Shown here: in pieces, positions 37,401 through 45,146 of the stretch
How positions within the stretch are numbered: the stretch's first letter is position 1
How the letters are laid out: each line of letters opens with the position of its first letter
Source of the DNA: Phycisphaerales bacterium
GTDB taxonomy: Bacteria; Planctomycetota; Phycisphaerae; UBA1845
NCBI GenBank assembly: GCA_020639115.1
Contig: JACKHG010000004.1
Location: forward strand, 62,001-126,000
Length of the DNA stretch: 64,000 nt
Reading direction: 5' to 3'
Translations under genes and position numbers: made by a program
Notes under the pieces: model-generated
Databases searched by the model: none
The model's input: the letters and a program-made list of their open reading frames with translations, nothing else
Told to the model about the DNA's origin: nothing

Positions 37401-37804
37401 ATGTCGCCGGAAATGCCGACGACGACTTCAGCCTGGCGGGAGGCTCGCCCTGCATCGATGCCGCCGACCACGCTGCGTACATCAACGTTGACACCAACGC
37501 AATCGACCTCGCCGGGAATCCGCGTCCGCAAGATGATCCGGGCACGGACGACACTGGCGCGGGCGCGCTGGCGTACCTCGACATGGGCGCGTTCGAGTTC
37601 CAGGGGACCACGGAGTGTGGCGCCGGCGGGGACTTCGGTAACGATGGCGCGGTCGACCTGATCGACCACGCCCGCTTCGCCAACTGCCTGAGCGGACCGT
37701 CGGGCGGCCTGGGTCCCAACTGCGCCTGCTTCGATCTCGACGCCGACGGCGACGTGGACATGCGCGACTTCGCCGCTTTCGAGGTGGGTTTCACCGGAAA
37801 CTGA
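34421..37804 (+). CDS. Giant secreted beta-strand-repeat, dockerin-like protein (paralogue 3)
   Basis: A 1127-residue exported protein. A GTG start is supported by a perfect SD (AAAGGAGG) 5-6 bp upstream and by the signal peptide IFGLIVATAVTGPVLAQ directly after. The mature start YNWTHGNNNNWDNAGNW matches paralogue 1. Beta-strand repeats (NFTKTGAGTLTLSGQ, SLRKVGAGTLELRSANTYSA) and the SGSTLVTPRLDIGPSG block are conserved. Three type-3-like calcium repeats follow (DADTDGVCDVEDVCPGFDD and two variants), then a right-handed beta-helix segment (DYVTLQSAIDASIHGDLIEA onward) and a dockerin-like pair (DFGNDGAVDLIDH, DLDADGDVDMRDF). It lies 108 bp after paralogue 2. It is probably anchored or assembled at the surface through calcium-binding modules; the receptor is unknown. 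Confidence 0.9.
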   Translation: MNKRSSIFGLIVATAVTGPVLAQSTYNWTHGNNNNWDNAGNWSGASGYPNSPTDSANFDSSHYGFLEAEVDTRGQTFDVDHIIMTNADEAFTFLSSDTAPGMIRLHGDFLFDNNFANEVAPHDFEVNLEVVGNGTWTAGSTQYLDFSGVLSGSGTITAQANAAGAGELHSRWRGANTFDGTLIIDNVFLSIDDPNAFQYADVVINHNNGFRIYGFSNQTIHVASLSGTGLLDFLGNDFVTTSDADTTFSGTLKSTSGSSAIRNFTKTGAGTLTLSGQVTSFGALINTGNGGLNVDGGGDIQILEVRSGEVNVRGQALDLGSEAANTFFMHNDGTARVENGAVVTLTGIAGSNRTVLTNDAVLSVQDSGSTLVTPRLDIGPSGAGSAEALAQLGGLISADRIRVGDLGSDDGAGGQLIANNGLIDAGDTILYRRGSILIFGGGTLATNTLADGDTEAHTISIADSGAPALTIGVSDGSSVVDALIGDFGLGSGSLRKVGAGTLELRSANTYSAGTTIDGGTLLASNTSGSATGSGDVTVNAGGTLSGAGTVSGGIIYVEDGGTLAPGDSIGQLTSGGDVFFRSGSTLAIEIGGVNKFDRLVLDNTVASVGPGALDLTYANGFTAAPGDSFQIISGGVSGNFHTVSFPDDQTWIITKGNNTFTVAVCADADTDGVCDVEDVCPGFDDSVDADNDGVPDGCDVCPGFVDALDADTDGVPDGCDQCTGFDDAIDVNDNGIPDGCDAHPIHNRTQGTDYVTLQSAIDASIHGDLIEADPGIYHEAIDIGNRSLTLQSSSGDPRDTIIDGGGNHHVVQSVDSNVLTKQLQGLTFTGGNASGSGNDAMGGGMFCKNLSIITVRRCIFRGNSATSGGALACVNSSAPTVVDCLFADNASTGNGGAALVTSASLPEFVNCTFARNHAAGRGGAIAVPNLAHPELRNCIAWDNSDSTGANQFHTGPQIGGGMLTARYSDIMGGRGGVGNIQFEPRFVDPDGPDDVAGNADDDFSLAGGSPCIDAADHAAYINVDTNAIDLAGNPRPQDDPGTDDTGAGALAYLDMGAFEFQGTTECGAGGDFGNDGAVDLIDHARFANCLSGPSGGLGPNCACFDLDADGDVDMRDFAAFEVGFTGN

Positions 37805-37847
37805 CGCTCCGGCAGCAACCCGCAGGCATCCGCATACCAATCTCCAT

Positions 37848-37887
37848 CGGTCGAGCCGCTCCACCTCGGGAAGCGGCTCGATCGTTT
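37848..37887 (+). terminator. Probable terminator after the paralogue cluster
   Basis: CGGTCGAGCCGCT (37848-37860) pairs with AGCGGCTCGATCG (37872-37884), with one G-U pair in 13. An 11-nt loop separates them and TTT follows. It lies 44 bp after the stop of paralogue 3. The short T run makes it weaker than the terminator at 12724. From here to 38199 no gene was seen. Confidence 0.6.
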
Positions 37888-38199
37888 CCGCCATTTCACC
37901 TCCGACGGCTATCTTTCGTGGAGACCAGAGTACCGGACGCACACCACGTCAGCCACGTATCAGCGCCGGCCGTCCGCACTCACGTTGACGGACGGTCGCG
38001 TTGTGGCGAGTTGGGCATCCGCAGCGCAGGACGGCGATGCGTATGGAACGGATCGCCGGCTGTCGCCTACGAGGTCGACGCTGAAGACTTCGCCGACCGC
38101 GATGATGTCGACGTACGCATCGTCGGTTGCCCCGAAGAACAACCCCCAAGAGGCGCTCGGGCAGCCAAGTTCCTGACTGCGCGTGCGGCGAACGAAGAA

Positions 38200-38551
38200 T
38201 GGAGGCGGGGGGAATCGAACCCCCGTCCCGCGACGGCTTGATGAATGCTTCTACGTGCATAGTCGCATGTTTAGATCTCGACTCAGCCGACGCCAAGCGA
38301 CGGGCTGCGGCTTCGTCCAACCTGGCTGTTTTCTCGCCCGGTGACCGCCAGGTGGAGTCCCCGAACCAGCCTGCTGTCGTCGTCCGTTCGGCCTAGCAGG
38401 CGTCGGCCGGCGGACGGGCAGCCTAGTTAGGCCGCCATGCGCAACTGAGTGTTGGCATATAAAAGGTTTTGCCAGGTGTTTTACCAGGCCTCCTGACAAC
38501 CTGGGCACGCCACATCCACCTCGTCTCGCCCGGTCGAATCCAGTCGCCCCC
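38200..38551 (-). ncRNA. ssrA: Transfer-messenger RNA (tmRNA)
   Basis: A one-piece tmRNA of about 352 nt. The 5' end GGGGGCGACTGGATTCGACC (from 38551) pairs with the 3' CGCCTCC plus discriminator A at 38200, including the conserved G-U third pair of the tRNA-like acceptor stem. The T arm GGGGGTTCGATTCCCCC is intact. CCA is not encoded. The resume codon GCC starts a tag frame at 38456-38427 reading ANTQLRMAA then TAA, with the alanine-rich end expected of a proteolysis tag. Pseudoknot-like GC-rich stems follow. It rescues ribosomes stalled on broken mRNAs. The SmpB partner is not in this window. Confidence 0.97.
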
Positions 38552-38629
38552 GGACCTTCTTGAACATTCCCAATCGCCAGTCCCCGGCGGGCGGACGCAG
38601 GTCCGCCGCCCGGGGGCTGCAACGATCAG

Positions 38630-38987
38630 CACCGCATTGTACGCCGCCGGCTGCCTTCAGCCAAGCGCCCCCCTGCCGCGTCTCCGGCAGCGCCGCCGGC
38701 ATGAGCGCTTTCGCCTTACCCGGGCCGCGATGCTGCGGCGCGACGCCCGCCGCCCCGCTGCCCATCGTCGGCACCGCCCGGCTGCCAAACCAGGGGGCGA
38801 ACGGCAGCAGGTACAGCCCGCCGATCGGCTCGCCCGCGCGACGGATCATCAGGATGTCGTCCGCCCCGACGAGATCGACGCTCTGGCGGGCGCGCTCGTC
38901 GGGCACGCAGAAGCAGACGGCGGCGATGCGCGCCATGGTAGCCAGCTCGGCCTCGTCGCGCGCGGTGGAGATATCGCATTCAGCCAT
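38630..38987 (-). pseudogene. Truncated Eis-like GNAT acetyltransferase
   Basis: The frame starting MAECDISTARDEAELATMAR resembles the N-terminal GNAT domain of Eis-type acetyltransferases. It has IAAVCF, GEPIGGLYLLPFAPWFGSR, the 'AGVAPQHRGPGKAKALMPAAL' acetyl-CoA loop (usually GVAPEHRGRGVARALM) and little more. Similarity stops near residue 118, after which the open frame runs into unrelated sequence and then into the tmRNA gene. Eis-family proteins are about 400 residues, so two thirds is missing. The loop also departs from the consensus R-G-x-G-x-A. It is best regarded as a decayed gene, although the remaining frame is open. Confidence 0.55.
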
Positions 38988-39233
38988 GGTCGGCTCCGCT
39001 GGGTGCGAAGGTTGCACTAACCCGCGAGCCGACGCGACGACGACTCGGTGACGCGCGCGCCGGCGGCCCGCGATCCGAGCGGCGCTTGTCGGCTGATGCG
39101 CGCGGCGCGGCAGGTCGTCCGCGCCCGGCGTCAGCGCCGGCCCCCTTGACCCGCGCGCCCGGAACCGGGATGCTTCGCCCGGCTGATCCAGAGGTGGGAT
39201 CGGCGCGCACCATACAACCAGGAGTGAGACATC

Positions 39234-40811
39234 ATGCGTGGGGGCAAGCAGACGGGTGGTATCGGTATTTTCACGACGGCGATCGGGCTGGCGACGGCAG
39301 TGCTCGCGGCGTCGCAACCGGCCGCGGCTGACGACACTGCGCGCGGCGTGGTCTACGAGGATCGCAACGGCAACCAGCAGCGCGACGCGGACGAGCCCGG
39401 CATTGCGGGCGTCGCCGTAACGAACCAGGAGCAGGTCGTGGTCACCGACGCCGACGGCGCCTACGCCCTGCCGGTGACGGACGACACGATCATCTTCGTG
39501 GTCAAGCCGACGGGCTATGCCGTCCCGGTCTCCGACCAGCAGTTGCCGCGTTTCTACTACATCCACCGGCCGGCTGGCTCGCCGCCCTTCAAGTTTCCCG
39601 GCATCGCCCCCACCGGGCCGCTGCCCGCGTCGATCGATTTTCCCCTGACCCGCGAGGAGGAGCCGGAGAACTTCTCCGTGGTGGTTTTCGCCGATCCCCA
39701 GCCGCAGACCGGCCAGGAGGTCGATTACGTGCGCGACGACGTCGTCTCCCCGCTGGTCGGCACGGACGCGAAGTTCGGCATCACCGTCGGCGACATCATG
39801 TTCGACAACCTGTCGCTGTTCGGCTACTACAACAAGATCGTCGGCCTCATCGGCATCCCCTTCCATAACGTGATCGGCAACCACGACCAGAACTACGACG
39901 CCGCGACTGACGCCGACTCCGACGACACGTTCAACCGCTTCTACGGCCCGAACTACTGCGCGTGGAACTACGCCCGGGTGCACTTCGTCGCGCTGGACAC
40001 GGTGGAGTGGCACAGCAACGGCAAGGGCGGCGGCCACTACCGCGGGGCGCTCCCGGCGCGCCAACTCGCCTGGCTGAAGCAGGATCTCGCACTCGTGCCG
40101 GCGGACCGGCTGATCGTGCTGACGATGCACATTCCGCTGGTCGCGGGCGACGAGGTGGTCGAGGGCCTGCCGGAGCTGCTCGAGCTGCTCAAGGACCGGC
40201 CGCGGGTGCTCGCGGTCGCGGGCCACACGCACTACCAGGAGCACGTCTACCTGACGCCGGAGCGGGGCTGGCAGGGCCATGGGGTTTTTCACGAGTTGAT
40301 CAGCGGCACGGTGAGCGGGTCGTGGTGGAGCGGGCCGAAGGACGCGCGGGGCGTGCCGATCGCGGATTGTCGCGGCGGGGCCCCGAACGGCTACACGATG
40401 ATCGATTTCGCGGGCGACGACTACGTGACGAGTTACGTGCCCGCGCGGGGTGCGGCTGACGACGCCATGCGCATCTACCCGCCGGGCAGCACGGGTCGCG
40501 ACGACGCCGCCCGGCGGCGGCTCGTGGTCAACGTGTTCGACGGCAGCGTGAAGTGCCGCGTCGAGTACGCGTTCGACGGCGGGGAATTCCACGCGATGGT
40601 TCGGGAGGTGATGAAGGACCCGTTCGTCGAGGCGATGCTCGAGGGGGCGATGAGCAGCGGCAAGTCGTGGGCGACGGCGTGGCCGTGCACGCATATCTGG
40701 GCCACCGACCTCGCCGACGGGCTCGCCCGCGGCACGCACGTGGTCACGGTCCGCGTCGTGGATCAGTTCTGCCGCACCTACAGCCGCTCGAAGGTGTTTG
40801 ACTACCGGTAG
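39234..40811 (+). CDS. Secreted calcineurin-like phosphoesterase
   Basis: A 525-residue exported metallophosphoesterase. The ATG has CCAGGAGTGAG upstream and a signal peptide (ending QPAAADDTA). An N-terminal CNA-B/SdrD-like beta-domain (about 35-110, VVYEDRNGNQQRDADEPGIAG) precedes the catalytic domain. All five calcineurin-type motifs are visible: FADPQ, GDIMFD, GNHD, the lone His in LTMHIPL, and GHTHYQEH. A C-terminal beta-domain (from about 400) completes the MetallophosN-catalytic-MetallophosC layout common in Bacteroidetes and Planctomycetes. Probably hydrolyses phosphate esters outside the cytoplasm; the substrate is unknown. It is divergent from the truncated acetyltransferase. The downstream region is non-coding. 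Confidence 0.92.
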   Translation: MRGGKQTGGIGIFTTAIGLATAVLAASQPAAADDTARGVVYEDRNGNQQRDADEPGIAGVAVTNQEQVVVTDADGAYALPVTDDTIIFVVKPTGYAVPVSDQQLPRFYYIHRPAGSPPFKFPGIAPTGPLPASIDFPLTREEEPENFSVVVFADPQPQTGQEVDYVRDDVVSPLVGTDAKFGITVGDIMFDNLSLFGYYNKIVGLIGIPFHNVIGNHDQNYDAATDADSDDTFNRFYGPNYCAWNYARVHFVALDTVEWHSNGKGGGHYRGALPARQLAWLKQDLALVPADRLIVLTMHIPLVAGDEVVEGLPELLELLKDRPRVLAVAGHTHYQEHVYLTPERGWQGHGVFHELISGTVSGSWWSGPKDARGVPIADCRGGAPNGYTMIDFAGDDYVTSYVPARGAADDAMRIYPPGSTGRDDAARRRLVVNVFDGSVKCRVEYAFDGGEFHAMVREVMKDPFVEAMLEGAMSSGKSWATAWPCTHIWATDLADGLARGTHVVTVRVVDQFCRTYSRSKVFDYR

Positions 40812-40885
40812 CGGGTTGGGCCGCGCCCGACGGGCATGTGGGGGATGGCGCCGGGGGCTGGGAGCGCGAAGACGGGGAATGGTGA

Positions 40886-41620
40886 ATGACGTATGACGAA
40901 TGACGAGTGACGAATTTGGGGGAGCGACGCAGCGACGGAGCGACGAAGCGACGGAGGGCTGGGGGATGGGGTGGCGCAGAGGCGTGAATGCGGCGTGCTG
41001 CGTGGTGGATGGGGAAAGGCCAGAGGTGCAGGGCGGGTTGAGCGTGGCGGGTGGCGATTGGCGGATTCTCGTTGGTTCTAGAGTGGCTGCAAAGCCGTTT
41101 GTTAGTGGTGCTTTACGCATGTTGACCCTCGATTCTGAGTCGTGGCGCGGGGTGAACCGCGTTGGCGCTAGCGCCGGGGTTGCAGTGGCACTGGCAAACG
41201 GCTTTGGGGCGGGAGTTTTTTTCGCGCGCGGTTCGGGGTTTCGCCGCGGACGCGCGGACGGTGCGGAGAACGACGACGGTCCGTGCCGGGACGGGAATGC
41301 AGAATGACGAGTGACGAGTTGGGAGGGAGCGACGCAGCGACGGAGCGACGAAGCGACGGAGGGGGAGGTCGGCGGGTGGCATGAGATGTCCCATGCGGGT
41401 GGTGATGATCGGCGGAATCTGGTGCGGTTTTGGGTGACTCCAAAGCCTATTGACAGTAGTGCTTGATCGGCGGTCTTGGTGGCGTCTGGCCGGTTCGCCT
41501 TGGTTCTTGATAGCGCCAGGGGTTGCAGTGGCGCTGCGAATAGGGTTTGGTGCGGAGTTTTTTTTCGCGCGCGGTCCTGGGTTTCGCCGCGGAGGCGCGG
41601 AGGACGGCGACGGATCCGAA
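40886..41620. repeat. Duplicated non-coding module with 7- and 8-bp minisatellites
   Basis: Two diverged copies of one module lie in tandem (about 40886-41270 and 41303-41620). Each contains a TGACGAx-type tract (four units, TGACG plus two variable bases, at 40887-40914; shorter in copy 2), then four AGCGACGN units (about 40923-40954 and 41328-41359), then later a GGTTGCAGTGGC element, a run of seven or eight T, and CGCGCGCGGTxC followed by GGGTTTCGCCGCGGA. Long open frames across it on the minus strand are low-complexity and not protein-like. Around 41680-41710 a further TCTCCTGATC element is repeated. Function is unknown. Confidence 0.75.
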
Positions 41621-42238
41621 TTGCGGTTCGTCTGATGGCCTGTCGCCTGTTCTCCTCTCTTGCTGTTGCCGGTCTCCTGATCGCCTGTCTCCTGATCCAC
41701 TGTTCTGCTCCTGGCGTCTGCATCGTTCTTTTGCCCTCCGGCGCTTTGCGGGTTGGTCATGGGGCATTGCGTCCTGTGCCCTGAGGCGCGGCGCGGGTGG
41801 ACCTTTTCGCAAACGCGTTCACTACCCCCTACCCCTTGGCGGGCGCTTCATGATTGGCGGGCTTTGACGCAAGTTTTTTTGAAGAAGCTGGCGAGTTGTT
41901 GGCTGTCAGCATTCCGCCATACGGGGGGCCGTCCGGAGTCTGGAATAGGGCGGCTGGCGATCGGCGGGGTGGGATTGGGGACGGCCAGGCTGAATGCTGA
42001 ACGCGACCAAGGCGGGAGTGTGAAGAACGTGGTCGTCTGGTCAGCCGCTTCTGATTCTTGACGCGCGGATGCCTCGGCACGCCGAGGCGCGTGCGTGGGC
42101 CGCCAACGCGGAGCGTTATCCTCGTGTCAAGGAGCGGGTGAAGAAGGTCGTGACGAATGCGGGTGATCTCGATGGCCCTTGACACCTACAGAATGTTGGC
42201 TGGGTCGCGCCGAGTCCGGGTATACTCGATGTTGCCCG
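41621..42238. other. Gene-free region, decayed
   Basis: No protein gene or RNA was recognised. It contains a tandem TCTCCTGATC-type repeat (about 41681-41700) and a 7-bp stem-loop GCCTCGG-CACG-CCGAGGC (42071-42088). It separates the duplicated modules from the Rhs remnants. Confidence 0.5.
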
Positions 42239-42330
42239 TTGACGCGCAGGTGGCGGTGTCAAGGGTATCTTTATCAGGGGCAGCAGATCATCGAGACACG
42301 GGTGTGTGAGCAGGGGTTGGGTGATCAGAG
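42239..42330 (+). pseudogene. Rhs/YD-repeat remnant
   Basis: One plus-strand frame reads GYLYQGQQIIETRV at 42263-42304, a classic Rhs YD-repeat strand (yLYdGqqiIEt). It is followed by low-complexity GATCAG repeats and a stop. It is out of frame with the Rhs gene that starts just downstream, so the Rhs gene appears to have lost or scrambled its upstream portion here. Confidence 0.5.
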
Positions 42331-42336
42331 GATCAG

Positions 42337-44298
42337 GTGATCAGGAGATGGGAACTGAAAACCGGAGCATCGCGGTGGTGGATAAGAATCCCAATCCCGA
42401 TGGTGGAGGAGAAAAGAAGAAAAAAGGCGTTCGGGAGTCGTTTCTGGCCATCAAGGCGCTGCCGGGAGGCGACGCACGAGAGCGCGCTGCCGCGGCGAAA
42501 ACGACTGTCGACCCGATTCTTCGTCTTCACCGACACCGACGGCGATGGCACCCACGATGCAGGCGAGAGTACCCTGGCTGAGTACACGTACGATGCGCTC
42601 GGCCGGAGGATCCAGAGCGTAATGCACGATGGCGCGTCGGCGACCACCACCCGCTACGTGTACGACGGCCAGCGGGTCATCGCCGAATATAACGAGAACA
42701 TGCAGTTGCAACGGTACTTCATCGATGGAAATACGTATATCGATGAGCATCTGGCGATGGTTGATGTGACCGGTCAGCAGCCGCGCGAGTACTATTATCT
42801 GTTGAAGGATCTCTACACTGTCGCGGGGCTCGTGGACGAGACGGGCAAAGTGGTCGAGGGCTACGGATACGACGCCTACGGCAAGGTGCGCATGTACCAG
42901 ATCATGGGCGACGTTGCGGACGCCGACCGGGACGGCGACGTGGACATCAACGACTTCGAGAGCCTGCAACGCTGCTTCAGTGGGGACGGCAACACCATAC
43001 CCGCCGGCTGTTCGGCGGAAGAGATCACCCGGCTCGATGTGGACGGCGATGCCGACATCGACGAGCTGGACATGAACGTCTTTATGGCCTGCTGGCAGGG
43101 GCCGGCCTGGGCGATCCGGGCCACCGGCGACTACGACGAGGACGGCGACGTGACCCTCCTCGATGTGGCCGAGTTCGTGTCGTGCACGGAGAAGAGCCTG
43201 CCCCAGGATCCGCAGTGCAGTGCTTTTGACTTCGATGGTGACTCGGAAATCGGCCTGTACGATTATGCCATCCTGGCTTCCCTGGTAGGCCAACCAGCCG
43301 GGACGCCTTGGGGTGGCTGCTACGTGGCGCAGTCAACCAGCCAGGTCGGGAATCCGTATTTCTTCACCGGGCGGCGACTGGACCTGATCGCTGCAAGCAG
43401 CACGCAGGAGCTATCGCAGCTCTATCACTACCGGGCGCGGTGGTACGATCCGGCGCATGGGCGCTTCGGACAGCGGGATCCCCTCGGTCACGCAGAATCG
43501 TGCCGGAGCGTTCCGGAAGTAGCCGGGAACAACGATACCCCCGGTGGTTACAATTTATTAGAATACGCATTGGGACGCCCGATTTTATACGGAGATCCGC
43601 ACGGCCGGACGCCAGTACGACTAGCGTTTGATGCGTTCATCCCTCGATGGCTCGGACGGCCCGCATGGTCGCTGGGGCTCTTAGGGATTGACGGAACATG
43701 GTTTAAAGAGCCCTTCAGCCTAGTCTACTGGGCCGCGACTGATGACCGAGGATTTAGTCAAGCACCAAGCGAGCAATATCGTGTACTGACCGAGATCACG
43801 ATTGAGAGCAGTGATATCGGCCAGATGGCCTCAAAACGGCCATGGCCCCAACTTCGCGCACTCGGCGGCATATCGCGACGAGCCACTCGAGTAAACTCGC
43901 AGACAGTTGTGGATGCCCGCCAAGCTTCTCCCAGTGGCACATTGGTGATCGAGGACCTCGGTGCCTGTGTAACCGAGGTGACCATAAGTGGATCTGCCGC
44001 ATATCCGTTCGCCCTTGGAGCCATGCTAAATCCAAATGCAGACTTCGAAGTATCGTTTCTATTGCAGAGATCGCCGGTTGCGAGATTGTACAACATTAGT
44101 GTGATCATCTCCGGAACCCATAACGTATATCCCGCATACGAGGCATATGTTGATGGAGATCTAAAGTACTCTTATGATCCAGCCCGATATGGGTGGACGA
44201 GGCCGGGCTTTCGCTCATTGACTTACTCGTTTGACTTTGGTCCGACCGAAACATCGCGACAAACGTCAACGGTTAGTGTTCCGGTCGACCATCCGTAG
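42337..44298 (+). CDS. N-terminally truncated Rhs polymorphic toxin with dockerin-like insert
   Basis: A 653-residue frame whose start is arbitrary: the first 65 or so residues look like junk and Rhs similarity begins at about 61-69 (FVFTDTDGDGTHD, YTYDALGRRIQ). YD repeats (about 69-178: YVYDGQRVIAEYNEN, GYGYDAYGKVRMY) are interrupted by a 130-residue dockerin-like EF-hand segment (189-325: DADRDGDVDINDFE, DVDGDADIDELDM, DYDEDGDVTLLDV, DFDGDSEIGLYDY). The Rhs core then resumes (337-385: NPYFFTGRRLDL, YHYRARWYDPAHGRFGQRDP), the usual cleavage-proximal motif. The C-terminal 230 residues (TPVRLAFDAFIPRWLG onward) form a variable toxin-type domain with lower GC; I think it may be DUF3238-like but am unsure. 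A small gene follows 11 bp later as candidate immunity. Intact Rhs proteins usually exceed 1000 residues. Confidence 0.75.
   Translation: MIRRWELKTGASRWWIRIPIPMVEEKRRKKAFGSRFWPSRRCREATHESALPRRKRLSTRFFVFTDTDGDGTHDAGESTLAEYTYDALGRRIQSVMHDGASATTTRYVYDGQRVIAEYNENMQLQRYFIDGNTYIDEHLAMVDVTGQQPREYYYLLKDLYTVAGLVDETGKVVEGYGYDAYGKVRMYQIMGDVADADRDGDVDINDFESLQRCFSGDGNTIPAGCSAEEITRLDVDGDADIDELDMNVFMACWQGPAWAIRATGDYDEDGDVTLLDVAEFVSCTEKSLPQDPQCSAFDFDGDSEIGLYDYAILASLVGQPAGTPWGGCYVAQSTSQVGNPYFFTGRRLDLIAASSTQELSQLYHYRARWYDPAHGRFGQRDPLGHAESCRSVPEVAGNNDTPGGYNLLEYALGRPILYGDPHGRTPVRLAFDAFIPRWLGRPAWSLGLLGIDGTWFKEPFSLVYWAATDDRGFSQAPSEQYRVLTEITIESSDIGQMASKRPWPQLRALGGISRRATRVNSQTVVDARQASPSGTLVIEDLGACVTEVTISGSAAYPFALGAMLNPNADFEVSFLLQRSPVARLYNISVIISGTHNVYPAYEAYVDGDLKYSYDPARYGWTRPGFRSLTYSFDFGPTETSRQTSTVSVPVDHP
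42871..43484 (+). repeat. Rhs-core plus dockerin cassette, copy 1 (other copy 46627-47264)
   Basis: The stretch from GACGCCTACGGCAAGGTGCG to the end of the GRFGQRDP codons is closely similar at nucleotide level to 46627-47264. Parts covering the EF-hand segment look about nine-tenths identical by eye. It ends exactly where the toxin domains diverge, as expected for homologous recombination swapping toxin tails. Confidence 0.9.
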
Positions 44299-44309
44299 GA
44301 GCAGGTCCT

Positions 44310-44846
44310 TTGAAGCTACGTGGCCGAAATTCGCCTCTTTTTCTGCTTGTGCTGGCGATCAGTGCCTTGCTGTTCGCAATTGGCGCCGTCCTCTATCTGC
44401 GACTCTGCAGTGACGTTCGAGGTATTTTCACACGCCCACTACAGGTTGCGGGGATTGTACCTGATGGCTATCGTGGCGTTTTCGTCATCAAGCAGATCAA
44501 AAACTCGCCGAAAACGCAGGACAGCAACGGCCGAGTTGCGTTTATCGTAGCAACAAATGGCATAGCGCAAGTTCCTGACATTTCCCCCTTTGTGGATGCG
44601 GACCAAGTTCATGCTACGACAACAAGTGGACGCCATATTGTAGATCCGAACATACCGTTTGCTCGACTTTCCAAAGGCGACCTCGAAATCAGTTTGTTCG
44701 CAATGGACGCTAACGGCGACATTTATGGACACATCCGCGAATTTGGCCAAGGCAATGAAGGCAAAACGCGCCGCTCATCCACGGACCTGGGAGGAGTGAT
44801 TGCGTCAAAACGGCAAGTAGATAGGAATGCCGCCAAGCGAGATTGA
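44310..44846 (+). CDS. Small membrane-anchored protein, candidate immunity protein for the first Rhs toxin
   Basis: A 178-residue protein with TTG start, supported by AGGAG that overlaps the Rhs stop codon (TAGGAG), 8 bp spacing. One N-terminal membrane helix (PLFLLVLAISALLFAIGAVLYL, about 9-30) leaves a soluble beta-rich domain predicted outside the cytoplasm, starting VAGIVPDGYRGVFVIKQIK. No family could be named with confidence. Position directly after the toxin tail, tight spacing and the same low GC suggest a cognate immunity protein. That is inference from the standard toxin-immunity layout; a periplasmic-facing immunity domain would imply a toxin acting in the periplasm or membrane. 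Confidence 0.6.
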   Translation: MKLRGRNSPLFLLVLAISALLFAIGAVLYLRLCSDVRGIFTRPLQVAGIVPDGYRGVFVIKQIKNSPKTQDSNGRVAFIVATNGIAQVPDISPFVDADQVHATTTSGRHIVDPNIPFARLSKGDLEISLFAMDANGDIYGHIREFGQGNEGKTRRSSTDLGGVIASKRQVDRNAAKRD

Positions 44847-44990
44847 CTATGGTCCGTATGTTGACTAATTCTGGCGTCGTGGCGGCCCATAGACAAGAGC
44901 GGTGATGGTCACCCAATTTGATACCAAGTCGCGCATAGCGATTGTTAGTCGGAGATAAACACGTGACTAGAGCACAGAAACTACTTGTAG

Positions 44991-45146
44991 CTGCGGTTAT
45001 GGAACAAAAACTGGGGCAATCCGCTCCGACCGGACAATGTCGCCCGTTGGCCAGCTGATGTCGTGCAGACCGAAGCCGCGACGAAGAAAGAGTTGCGGGA
45101 TTGGCTAAACGACCCAGCGGTTGACTGTCACTGCAGGAAGGAATAA
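44991..45146 (+). pseudogene. Orphan C-terminal fragment of an Rhs toxin domain
   Basis: In frame +, starting just after a stop codon, 51 codons read LRLWNKNWGNPLRPDN... WLNDPAVDCHCRKE and end in TAA. This matches the last 50 residues of the complete toxin encoded at 46555-48069 (NNKNWNNPHLPD... WLDDSAVDCYCRSKK). The N-terminal part of the toxin domain is gone, with only unrelated sequence upstream. Its TAA overlaps the ATG of the immunity-like gene (TAATG), preserving the original toxin-immunity junction. Confidence 0.8.

Noticed and set aside
38481..41723. A 1080-codon open frame on the minus strand
   Set aside because: It crosses the tmRNA, runs antisense through the phosphoesterase gene and through repeat-rich DNA; the sequence is low-complexity Arg/Pro/Ser. 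Only the short Eis-like stretch at 38630-38987 is protein-like.
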